Below are positions 46,646 through 57,100 of a DNA stretch of 64,000 nucleotides, in pieces. Source of the stretch: Salminus brasiliensis (lineage: Eukaryota > Chordata > Actinopteri > Characiformes > Bryconidae). The notes beneath the pieces are model-generated. The model did no database searches and had not been told where the DNA came from. It saw only the letters and a list, made by a program, of their open reading frames with translations. The stretch is from contig NC_132893.1 in assembly GCF_030463535.1 (NCBI RefSeq), positions 30,140,782 through 30,204,781 on the forward strand, read 5' to 3'. The translations under genes and the position numbers were made by a program. Numbering within the stretch: the stretch's first letter is position 1; the number at the start of each line of letters is the position of its first letter.

Positions 46646-49560
46646 GGTGATGGAAAAGAAAGTGCCACCCCGTCATCAGCCCTGGCTCTAAGTAGGCAAG
46701 AACCAAACCTGTTGAATCCAGTCGTCAGATGACTGAAGAAACGGCTTCTGATATTTTTAACCCTAAGACAAACAGATAGTAAACTCCTGAGGGCGGAAAG
46801 CCGAGCTCCTTGCAGCTGCACATGTACGAAGCCCGGTCACCTTCTCTGTTACCCTGAAAGCATGGCGATGGGAACCTGATACCTCCTTCCAAAACCTACA
46901 ACGACCCACACATGGCTATTAGATTATCGAGAGTTCATTTCAGAGGCCCGAGTTTGGCTTCTTATTCACAGCTTCCGATCCGCCTGGCCTCTCATTCACA
47001 GCTTCTGATTCAGACACCCGGGCCGACCTGAGGGCATGGCCATAAAAGCCAATCACACTTAAAGATACCCAAGAAGGCAACTATTGAGTATTTTCATTGT
47101 TCTTTGATATTTGATGCATAAATATTTTGTATGTTGTGCCAATAAGGCTCATATACAGTTTAACAAGCCTATTTACCACCCTGTTATTTGGTCTTAACAG
47201 TGATTTTATTTCCCAGGGTCTTATTGGACAGTGTTGCTGGTCTTTCTGGGTCCTCTCGGCACAGTGAGTGGTTAGCTGGCTGAAGAGTTTGTACTTGAAT
47301 GACCCTACTGCCCTTCTCCCTACTCTGCCCGGCCCAGCGTTAACTTGTAGCCCTTTAGCTGCTCTGGCTGGCAATACAGTCCCTTGCGACGCAGTATGTC
47401 AGCTTCCCCACATAGATACCCGCAGCAGCGCCTGTTCTGGTCAGCCTTTCTGTCTGACCCGGGTTAGTTAAGCGTTGGCTTTTAGCCTTTTGCTTTGCGT
47501 TGCTTTGATATTCTCCCAAAGAAGCTGTTGCTTGAGTTTTAGAGTTTTGGGGTTTTTTAATTGGTTAGTTTTACAGCTCTGTTTTGGTTATGCTGGAGTG
47601 TCTGAGGTTCACATCACTTACATGATAGTCCAAGATGAACAGTTTTTCATTTAGGGCAGCTTTAACATGCTGGAGGACTGTTTTGGCACGCTTATCAGGT
47701 AGTTTAGCTTGGGATGGAAAAGGCTCGGATAATTCTGCATGTTATACTATTTGCCTATGCTTTTGGCCTTAGGTCAGAAGGGCTTTGTGGTTTATAAGGG
47801 GAAAATACAGTGTAATAATAAGTGAATTAGTTAATAACTCAATAACTCATCAATATGTTGACGCTTTCAGCTATAGGTACCAGTCAAAGAACTACGCTGT
47901 TCATTTTGATTGAGGGATCTTTGCATTTTCTGCCTCCTGATGGCTTAGGATTGTGTTGCCATCGTGCACAGGTAAGGTGGCATGTGTTAGTACTCAGCTT
48001 TAGAGAGAGAGCTCTGTTGAATAACTAATAACTGGACAATAGAGCTTGGGATTTTACTGCATACCACCGAGAAGAGAAGCTGTAAGTGTTCCCAGCCTCC
48101 TGTGTGCAGTTTATCTATACAGCAGTGTCCTGTTTCCCTGCTCAGACACACCTGATTCTCCAGGTATTGATCAGGTGCACAGAAACAGGACTACGCGGTT
48201 CTTGAACGCTGCACGGTTCAGTGTTTTGCTGCTTCCTAGGCTAACCAGCTAATGAACGAGTCCTCGGAGTTGAATCAGATGTGTTAAACCATCAAAACCA
48301 CCAAACTGTAAGAAGTAGTATCTGACAACCCGGTACGAAACCATAGTTTACGATACCTGCAAAAACCGGCTCGGACCACAACCATGCTGACGGAAGACAT
48401 TGCACTCGTGAATGAATCATTCTTTTGAACCGGTTCTTTCCAATGAATCGACCATATCAAATGAATCAAGTTAAGCGTCTACTAACTGTCTTTAAGTCTT
48501 ATATAATAAAGCTCAAACAACGTGGTTCACAATTATATCATTTATACACATTCTAATATATATATAAAATATATAATATAAAATATATAATAATTATAAC
48601 ATAAATATAAACTTCTTTTTTTTAGGCTTTAGGTCATCGCATAAACTCAACATGTACATATGACATATGTCATGGCAATAATCAGTGGTTTCTTTAAACT
48701 GTATTATTCCATTCGCTTTGTGCAGTGTAACAGCTCCACTGGCAGCTAAACAACCTCCCTCAACAGTTGGTACAGTGTTCTCGGGATAGAACAGCTTTAC
48801 TCCTCTAACCATAAAACTTTCCTCCAGACGGCTTTTGATTTGTCAGTGTGGTCAGCTGCAAACGTTAGCTGAGCCTGATGGTGTCATTTAAATAGGGTCC
48901 TAAAGGTTTACCCCGTTTTTGTGGGCAGCATTTGTCTATAAACTAACTAAATTACATAGCAAAAACTAAATAGCAGCACTGTAGAGTAGAGCAGAGTAAA
49001 ACCAGTATGCATGAGCATCTCTATATTTCATAAATGATGTATTACAAGCTAGTACATTTGGATCCGGGGACTGGTGTATGTACAGTGTACGTCAATGAGT
49101 ATATATTCTGCTTACCTTGCACACGTTCAAATTGCTATATTTTATATTTGTGTGCATTTGGTGCATATACATACATGTATTTGGTTAGTCCTATGTCTGT
49201 TTATGTATAACTATGTTTATGATGTCTGCATGTTCTTTATATTTGATTTTATTTTATATTTAATTTATTTTTTAACATGATATACTTTATTATAATATTG
49301 TATATATATAATAGTTATTTTATTGCCTCTGTATATATGGTATTTTTATTTTTTATGTTTTTCTTTTTATTCTATGTTATTTTTGGATCCTTATTTTCTC
49401 CTTATATTTATATGATTGTATGTATTGTGTGTTTTACTGGATAACACCTGTGTTAAAGAGTGTTGTGACAAGAACAGTGATTTGACTCGACATCAGATTC
49501 ACTCGCTGAACCGAATTCATTCATGGGATCACAACAACGCAGACTTGTGAATCAATGGAT
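46442..49560. other. No certain exon; probable nln intron and repeats
   Basis: It contains a CA run at 46609-46641, an imperfect internal duplication near 46.95-47.01 kb (CATTCACAGCTTCYGAT twice) and a dispersed repeat piece at 48.69-48.87 kb that recurs at 51.56-51.85 kb. AT-rich 48.5-48.6 kb and 49.2-49.4 kb flank it. Confidence 0.4.
46609..46641. repeat. CA microsatellite
   Basis: About sixteen CA units. Confidence 0.95.
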
Positions 49561-49599
49561 CGGTGAATCAGTGAATCGGATCGAACGCAGTGAACAGAA

Positions 49600-49706
49600 T
49601 CAAGCTTGAATCGTCCCTCTTTCGCGCAGGCGCACTGACGAGATTCGCTCTAGCTTGGACTGTTGTGACGCTGTGGTGGGTTTCGCTCTGCTGGCGATTT
49701 GTGCAG
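49600..49706 (+). other. sgtb: Candidate sgtb noncoding first exon
   Basis: This is a GC-rich stretch ending in a good donor, GTGCAG then GTAGGA, at 49706/49707, followed by an intron to the acceptor at 51069. The position about 1.4 kb upstream of the start-codon exon and the NRF1-like motif suggest a 5' UTR exon. The 5' end is not defined by the sequence. Confidence 0.45.
49624..49634 (+). promoter_or_regulatory. NRF1-like site in the nln/sgtb head-to-head promoter
   Basis: GCGCAGGCGCA differs at one position from the NRF1 consensus GCGCAYGCGCA. NRF1 sites are typical of CpG-type bidirectional promoters. Placement between two divergent genes supports the call; occupancy is inferred. Confidence 0.45.
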
Positions 49707-49755
49707 GTAGGAGGGCGGGTGCAGCACCACCAACAACACAGCAATTACTAGCCAT
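49640..49755 (-). CDS. nln: Candidate nln upstream exon with start codon (tentative)
   Basis: The ATG at 49753-49755 has a good context (A at -3, G at +4). It opens a frame rich in Ala, Arg, Ser and Thr with few acidic residues, like a mitochondrial presequence. A possible donor GTCAGT follows 49640. The exon would end in phase 2, which fits the recognised nln exon starting at 46429. It would overlap sgtb exon 1 head to head, as NLN and SGTB do in human. The donor is not strong and the intron would be 3.2 kb, so this is only a candidate. Confidence 0.22.
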
Positions 49756-49904
49756 CTTAAATCAGGGACCCTCAAATGGGTCAGCGGGGGAGAGGGGGGG
49801 GGGTGTTGACCGCCGTGGGCCGGTCGCTTCTCAGACGCCTTTAGCAAAGACGGACAGGGCTGTTCAGAAGCCAGTGCGCGTGTTTGCACTATAAGCGTGA
49901 TCTG

Positions 49905-49947
<43 letters not shown>

Positions 49948-49955
49948 TGTGTGTA
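49905..49955. repeat. TG microsatellite in sgtb intron 1
   Basis: About 25 TG units with one AT interruption. Confidence 0.95.
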
Positions 49956-50131
49956 TATTCAGGAATATCTGAATGTGTAGTGCGCTGTTTATTATGGCCT
50001 GGATGTGCAGTGGCATGGGGCAGTGGACAAAACCCCTATTGCCCAGTTAGCATTACATCACATAACTGCATCATATGTGTAGCTTTTGTTATCCAGAGGA
50101 CGTAGAAATACAGTATTAGGTGATTTGGCAT

Positions 50132-50177
50132 GGGGGGGTGGGGGGGGTGGGGTGGGGTGGGGGTTGGGGTGGGGGGT
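50132..50177 (+). repeat. G-rich tract with quadruplex potential
   Basis: A run of G blocks of four to eight residues separated by single T or TT over 46 bases in sgtb intron 1. It offers more than four G-runs of at least four on the coding strand. Confidence 0.85.
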
Positions 50178-50611
50178 CTTCATATCATTGTAATAATACG
50201 TGCTATTCTGGCCATTGCTCTGCTTTAGAGACATGAAGCCTGTGATTCATTTAGCTGTTATGTAATTAACTGCAACTGCTTGCTGCATTATGCATGCAGT
50301 TATGCATTGGGCAGCATGCAGTTTGTGCACGTATGCATTGTGGGCCAGAGTTATGACCGGAGGCCTATTTGGAAACTTTGGGATAACTATAGCATGCTTG
50401 TTTAGCATGCTTATGTGGAACCTAAGATATAACCTGGGATATAAATAAGGCCATGGAGAGCCAGACAAGACAAGCAGGGGTCACAGGGTAGTACTGAGAA
50501 TAGTTCTGGGGTAACAGGATAATTTCATGTCGGAGCAATCCGGGTAATTTGTGGTCGGTATGAGCCTACATTCATCAGACACTAATCAGTCAACTGTCAG
50601 ACTCTCTTTAA

Positions 50612-50865
50612 GCCATGCCGCTTTGCCATCAGCAGCCAGAGTCCAGGAGAGCACAACTCTCTGTGCCCTCTCCGGGTGGGTAGCAATGCTGGCCGGCACA
50701 GGCGTCTGTTAGATGATGCAGTGGTGCTAGAGACCTGCGGCTTGAGAAGAGCAGTGGCAATGGCAGTGGAGGTGGCTGGCTTTGCATGTATCAGAGAAGA
50801 ATTGCCCTATGGAGGACATAGTTGTCTTATAACTGGCCTTAAGCAGGAGAATCGTTAACAAACGT
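50612..50865 (+). mobile_element. tRNA-derived SINE, head-truncated
   Basis: The body CCATCAGCAGCCAGAGTCCA and GAGAGCACAACTCT is shared with the other SINE copies. The tRNA-like head is lost. Confidence 0.55.
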
Positions 50866-51069
50866 TCACCTTTTTCTGGAAAAATGACCCCCTTAATTCA
50901 GGTTCCACAAACTATGGCAGTTTCTGGTTCGCAAAGCCTCTCAAATGTGTCCAAGGAGAAATAAATATGTGCTCCAGACTGATTCTGATCAAAATTGCAA
51001 GACTCGGCTGTTTAATGAAAAGTCGTCTTCATTGGAGTCTCATCTCGTCTGAAAACCTTTTGCTTTCAG

Positions 51070-51184
51070 TTCTTCACAGACAAAATGGCAGTGGAAAAGC
51101 GGCTGGCGTATTCCATAGTGCAGTTCCTCAGAGACCAGACACACCGCGGCTCACTAAATTCAGATGAACAGGAAAGCCTCGAAG
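51070..51184 (+). CDS. sgtb: sgtb exon with start codon
   Basis: The acceptor tgctttcag ends at 51069 and the ATG is at 51085-51087. The exon encodes [18 protein letters not shown] and DEQESLE, the SGT dimerisation domain. The donor GTAGGC follows 51184, in phase 1. Confidence 0.95.
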
Positions 51185-54100
51185 GTAGGCCAGACTCATG
51201 TTTTAAACATTGCAGGTCAAAAAAAGTGGCAGCTACTATTGAGCCTGAAGACCCTGAGCCTTTGAGCCTTTGTGACCTTGGATCTGAACCCTGTAAACTG
51301 GAGCTTTGAGTCTCCAGTCTCATATTTATCAGATTTGTCAGAGTAAGAAGACAGATCTAACATCATCTCGTCTCTTCAGATCCAACCCAACACCTGGTTT
51401 GACTAATCAGTGCTTCATTAAGTTGAATCAGGAGTGCTTCCAGGTTCAGGTCTATGTTAATGTTCATTATTATTTGTTCTAATAGTCCAGTTGCAGTCAG
51501 ACGTCATTTTTACAAAAATATACATCTTCTGTATGCAGTGTACAGGTTTCAGAACATCCCCATACCATGATGCTACCCCCACCATGCTTAACAGTTGGTA
51601 CACAGTGTTCTTGGGGTTGGATGCCTCATCTTCACTCCTCCAAACATCTTTGTCTCATCTGACCGTAAACATTTCCTCCAGAGAGGAATTCTATTTCTTT
51701 TTCCTGTTTATTTCTTTAGAGCAGGGGCTTCTTTTTTTGGAAGGCAACTTCTCAGTCCAAATTGATGTAAAACCCGATTGACTCTAGACAAGGATACTGG
51801 TGTTCCAGCAGCTTCCAGTCCATGGTAGGCCTGTGGCTTGATGGTTCTTAAAACGCAACTGGGACGCACCCAAATCCCTTTTGTATGAGAGCACAGTGCC
51901 AGGTACCAGCATTAGTCAGTGGTTTATGATCACTTACAGGAAGTTAGGAGACCTTGGCAGGTTAAACTACTTTTTGGAACTGTCAGCAGCAATGAAATAA
52001 TCACATAAGTGGGTGTTTGACCCTTTGTTTGACCCTCTGTGTAAAATATTAACCCTGTGTCAATTTCAGAAAACCCTGCAAAGTTTTTTTTTCTATTGAA
52101 GTAGAACATTGTCAATCATTCGGCCCTATTCATGTTCATGAGTGTATTTACAGAACTGTATATGGTGTTTTTGCATGCACAGACTCACTTACTGCTGAGA
52201 TTAACAATTTACTTTGGTGCCTAAGTGCTGTGTGTCCAGAAGAAGACCTCACAGGTGTTTCTTGTCTTCCTGTAATAGTTGCAATACAATGTCTGGAGAC
52301 CACCTTTAAGATCAGCTCGAGTGACTGTCACCTTGCAGCTCCACAGCCCCTCAGAGAGATCTTTCTGAACTCCCTTCTTAAGGTAAACGACACATATCTC
52401 ATCCTACATATAATTAGCATAAACGCTTAACACCACATTTACTCAAAACTACATCACATGCTCATACTCACTCAGTGGCCAGTTTAGGAGAAACACCTAC
52501 CTACCTTGTACCTTGTATTTACACTTTGCTGGTGTACAGTATACAGAGGCTGTAGCCCATCTGTCAATGCACAGATTGTGTTAGCCATCCTCTAGTCCTC
52601 CATTAGTGGTTAGTGACTGGCCACAGAGCTGATCTTGCATGGATACATCTTAGCAGTGCCACTGATGTATGTAAAAACCTACCATACCATTGGATCTGCT
52701 GTGCTGAAAACAGTCCACTCCACCACCCAGATAATACCTGGTCTGCTGTCCCCAAGCCAGATGCTGACCAATAATGAATGGGGTAGAGGGGGTCTGATCA
52801 TTTGTACAGCAACGGATGGGCTACAGTTTGTAATTGTACACCTCAGTAGAGGAGCTGTAAGGCAGGCGGAGCTCATAAAGTGGTCAGAGAATGGACATGG
52901 AGGGGAGGAGAGTGTGTGTATTAGTAGGGGTGTACGTATATATGGGATTTGTGGGCAGATGCTGATATGTGATATTTGTTGTGTACATACCTGTGGATAC
53001 AGATACACATTAGGATTATATCTACCTAGATTAGGGCCAAGTTCATTCCAAACCAGGGGTGGTCATAATATTCTGATATGACTGTTTACATTGTATATAT
53101 CACAGTTGTAAAGCTCACATTGTATGATCACATGTGCATATTCTCATATCTGAATCTACAGAATGATATTGTGGCATCACAAGAGACGTCTCCCTCTCCG
53201 GAGGACATAGAGAGGGCTGAGCAGCTGAAGAATGAAGGTACGTGGTGCTCACTTTATTTTCTGAATGCGAGAACTCAGTGAGTAGTCAGGTTCTGGTGTT
53301 CTAGATAGGTGTGTAATGTAGGAATGTAAATCACGATGCAAACATGTGTGGCCAGTACTGCATAAGTTAAGCAGGTACAATAAACAGATTTCCTTCGTAC
53401 ATTTCATTGATCATCAGGGAACAATCACATGAAGGAGGAGAATTACAGCTGCGCTGTGGAGTGCTATACAAAAGCCATCCATCTGGACCAAAGAAATGCT
53501 GTGTACTACTGCAACAGGTGGGAGAAACTCACAGAAACCAGAGCTTCATGGCCAGAATCTGGAATACTTAGGATTAGACTTTGTCTCAAAGAAAAATATC
53601 AGAGCTAGAGAAAGGTTTAGATGATGTTTCATTAATATTGATTTAAATTTCTCTACAAAATGCTGGGTTTTTTCTTTGTTCTTAGGGCTGCAGCACACAG
53701 TAAACTGGGAAATTACACAGAAGCTACTGGAGACTGCGAGCGGGCGATAGCTATCGATCCGACATACAGCAAGGCCTACGGAAGAATGGGGTGAGCAGCT
53801 GTAATTATATTAGTATAGATTTATTATGTAGTTAAAGAGTGCACAGCATACAGCGACTAGAATATAGACTTGTAGTAATAGTGCTTTATTTAATATGCCA
53901 TGCACCAACGGATTCTTTTTGGGTTTGAAGACTGGCCCTGACGTCCATGAGCAAGTATCCAGAGGCCATCTCTTACTTTAAGAAGGCACTGGTACTAGAT
54001 CCTGAAAACGACACCTACAAATCCAACTTGAAGGTCGCTGAGCAGAAAAAGAAGGAAGCATCGAGTCCTGTGAGTAGAACAGTCTCTAATCCTGAATGTA

Positions 54101-57100
54101 TCCAAGATAATTCAGAAAATAAGATCATTTTTTATGATAAAACATTAAAAATATATTTTATATATGATAAAAAGCTAAACAATAATATTAGCATCAAGTT
54201 ATCCTTTTTGCTAAGTTATCGGTTTTGTTTTTTGTTGGTTATTTATTTTTTATTTTATTTTTTTTTTTACTTCAAATCGGCTATTGGCCATGTTACAGCC
54301 GGCCTGTAGAAGGCTGCAACATATAAAAGGGAAAACCCCCCATGAATAGATATAGATACAATTAACTTTATTGATGGCTATCAAAAGCGAGTTAAGAGTC
54401 AGTTGTCTTTGGTGGATATGGATCATCACTCTTGATCCGAGGCCATCTAGGGTCTTCGGGCTCTGCAACTGAGACCATATGAAATAAGTGACAAAACACA
54501 GTATCTCCTGCAGAGATTAAAATTAAGGTGGCCAGATGGTCAATATTAAACAATCCAAACTATACCTTGAGAGCCAACATCTACCATCTCTCCTGGGAGT
54601 CTAACCTGGATCTGAGCGAGAACACCACTGCTACGTCTCAAGTCTCTTAGAAACCGGCATGTCCCCATTTACCCCAGGTGCATCCCCTAATCACTGCACC
54701 TCCCACCTTGTAGCCATATCTATTCCACTAGCAGCCAAGAGGAGACACACAGGGTCATAACAGCCATTAAAGATTACATATAGTTCATTCATTTTATGTT
54801 TATTGTTTGTAATTTGTGTCCACAGACAGCCGCAGGACTGGGTTTTGACATGGCTAGCCTCATCAACAATCCAGCCTTCATTAGCATGGTAAGAATGGTA
54901 GGCTGTGTTTGTGGACACCCCTTCTAATGAATGCGTTCAGCTACTTTTAGTTGCACCCAGTGCTGACACAGCTTGTCTAGTCCCTATAAAGAAGTACTGC
55001 CAGAAGAAAGTAGACTCTTAAGCTCTTAAAATATGAAGTTATTGCCATTATGCCTAATGCCAGCCATGAGGTAGAGGGGTGTAAAGCCCCCCAGCATTGA
55101 GTTGTGGAGCAGTGTAAGAAATGTGTTCTCTGAAATGATAGTTGGTGCTCCATCTAACACCTTTGGGATGAGCTGGGGAGTTGGGAATGAGGTGGTGTGG
55201 TGATCATCCAACATTCTGACCTCACTAACACTCTTGAACATCAATGCTCTAAGTAGATCTTGTAGAAACCCTTCTTCCCTGGACAGTAGAGACAGTTACT
55301 CCAACAAAAGAAGGATCAACTCTTTTTAACAGCCTTGATTTTGGAAGAAACTATGAAAGAGCTAGTGTCCCAATACTTTTGTCCATTTAATGTATATTTG
55401 TGTAATTATTAAAATAACCCAGCTATCTGAAGCTGGGAGCATTGTCTCACCCACTGAACCTCAATTTTCTTCTGCAGCAGGATTAGTGACATACAGTATC
55501 AGTGAGGGTTAATATTGTAATTATTGTTTTATAATTATTGTTATTATAATTCGGGCATTTAATAACGAGGAGCACATTGTCTTTGAATGGGCAGCTCTGG
55601 AATCCTCAGCGTGGTTGGAGAAAGTCACAGCTGTTGTTGGGTCTGAATAAACAGCATTGTTGCATCATAAATAGAGAGCGGTGTTATGTAACTGGAAGGC
55701 TGTGTCCAGTTGTGACCAGACTACTGAAAGAATGATCTATGGGGTGATTGTACCCAGTAGAATGCTGGTAGATGAACTGCCAAGTCAAAGCTGACCTTTT
55801 GGCATATAACTAGACTCGAACTAGTTCAAGCCAAAGATGTTGTTTCATGATACAAGACATGGGACACAATAAAATATCTACAGTCTACAGTGGAGTTACC
55901 TCAAATACCTCAAATACTTTCCTTCTTCCTCCACAGGCGGCCAGCGTGATGCAAAACCAGCAGGTGCAGCAACTGTAAGTGCAGCATGCTGACGTCTTTG
56001 CTTATTAATGTTTAATAATCTATTTTTTAACTCATCTAGAATACGGATTATGTTACACATATAGTCAGATCCATAAGTATTTGGACAGGTGCATATTTTT
56101 TCAGTACACAGCTTCAATGGATTCAGAATGAAGCAATTATGATGTGATTAAATTGTTTTTTTTACTTAATTTTATCCACAATTGCCCAATCCACTGTTTA
56201 AGATTCACCCCCATCACTTGCAAACCTCCCAGCACTGGGAGGGTGAATACTAGCATATGCTTCATCACTAATGCATCAGCACTGGACAGCCAACACGCTC
56301 GGGGGAAAGCACCTGGTCCCCAGCTCTGATACATCATCTAATAGACGCCTGTGCAGGCCAGCATCATGCTGGGAATGATAAGGGGAGTGAGCCTCACCTA
56401 CCAGTTGTGCTCTCTCAGGCTCCGGCTGCAGACTGCCACTAAAAGTAACAGGATGAATCCTGAAGTAACTTGAGACCTTCAAAAGCCAAGAAATGTACTA
56501 TTCCTAAATGGAGGACTCAGTCACCTGATCTCAACCCAGCTGAGCAAACAAGCAGCATCTGAAGGCCTGGCCAAGCACCTCAGCAGATGATACTCAGCGT
56601 TTGGTGATGTCCAAGGGTTCCAGACTTCAGGCAGGTTGCAAGTATTCCATCCATCCATCTTCTTATGCGCTTCTTTCTGGCCAGGGTCACGGCAGCTTAA
56701 CCGGCATTATTGGACGCAAGGCCGGAATACCCCCTGGACAGGTCGCCAGTCCATCACAAGGTACCCCACACAACCACCCAGGGCCAGTTTAGTGTAGCAA
56801 AGTTCACCTACCATGTGTGTTTTTGGGAGGCGGGAGGAAACCCACGCCAACCCGGAGAGAACACACCAGACTCCTCACCGACAGTGACCAGAGTGAAGAT
56901 TGAACCCACTGGCCCAGGCCCCTGGAGCTGTGAGACACAAGCACTACCTGCAGTGCCACCATGCCAACTCCAAGCAGTCCAATTACTTTTGAGCTTCTGC
57001 AAATGAACAGACTGTAGAAATTGGCTATAATTCCTAAACGTTTAACTTAACGTTGTTGGTAAACCCCTCGAATTAACGCTGAAAGATTGCCTTATTTCAA

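Noticed and set aside
46709..46821. A minus-strand Arg/Leu/Ser-rich frame before the first nln exon, phase-compatible and looking like a mitochondrial presequence
   Set aside because: Its first codon is GTG, there is no in-frame ATG, an in-frame stop lies just upstream at 46837-46839, and the possible donor GTTTGG is poor.
48284..49600. GAATGAATCATTC and GAACCGAATTCATTC blocks that might bound a 1.3-kb transposon
   Set aside because: The opposed blocks pair only loosely and no target duplication or coding relic was seen, so the boundaries are not supported.
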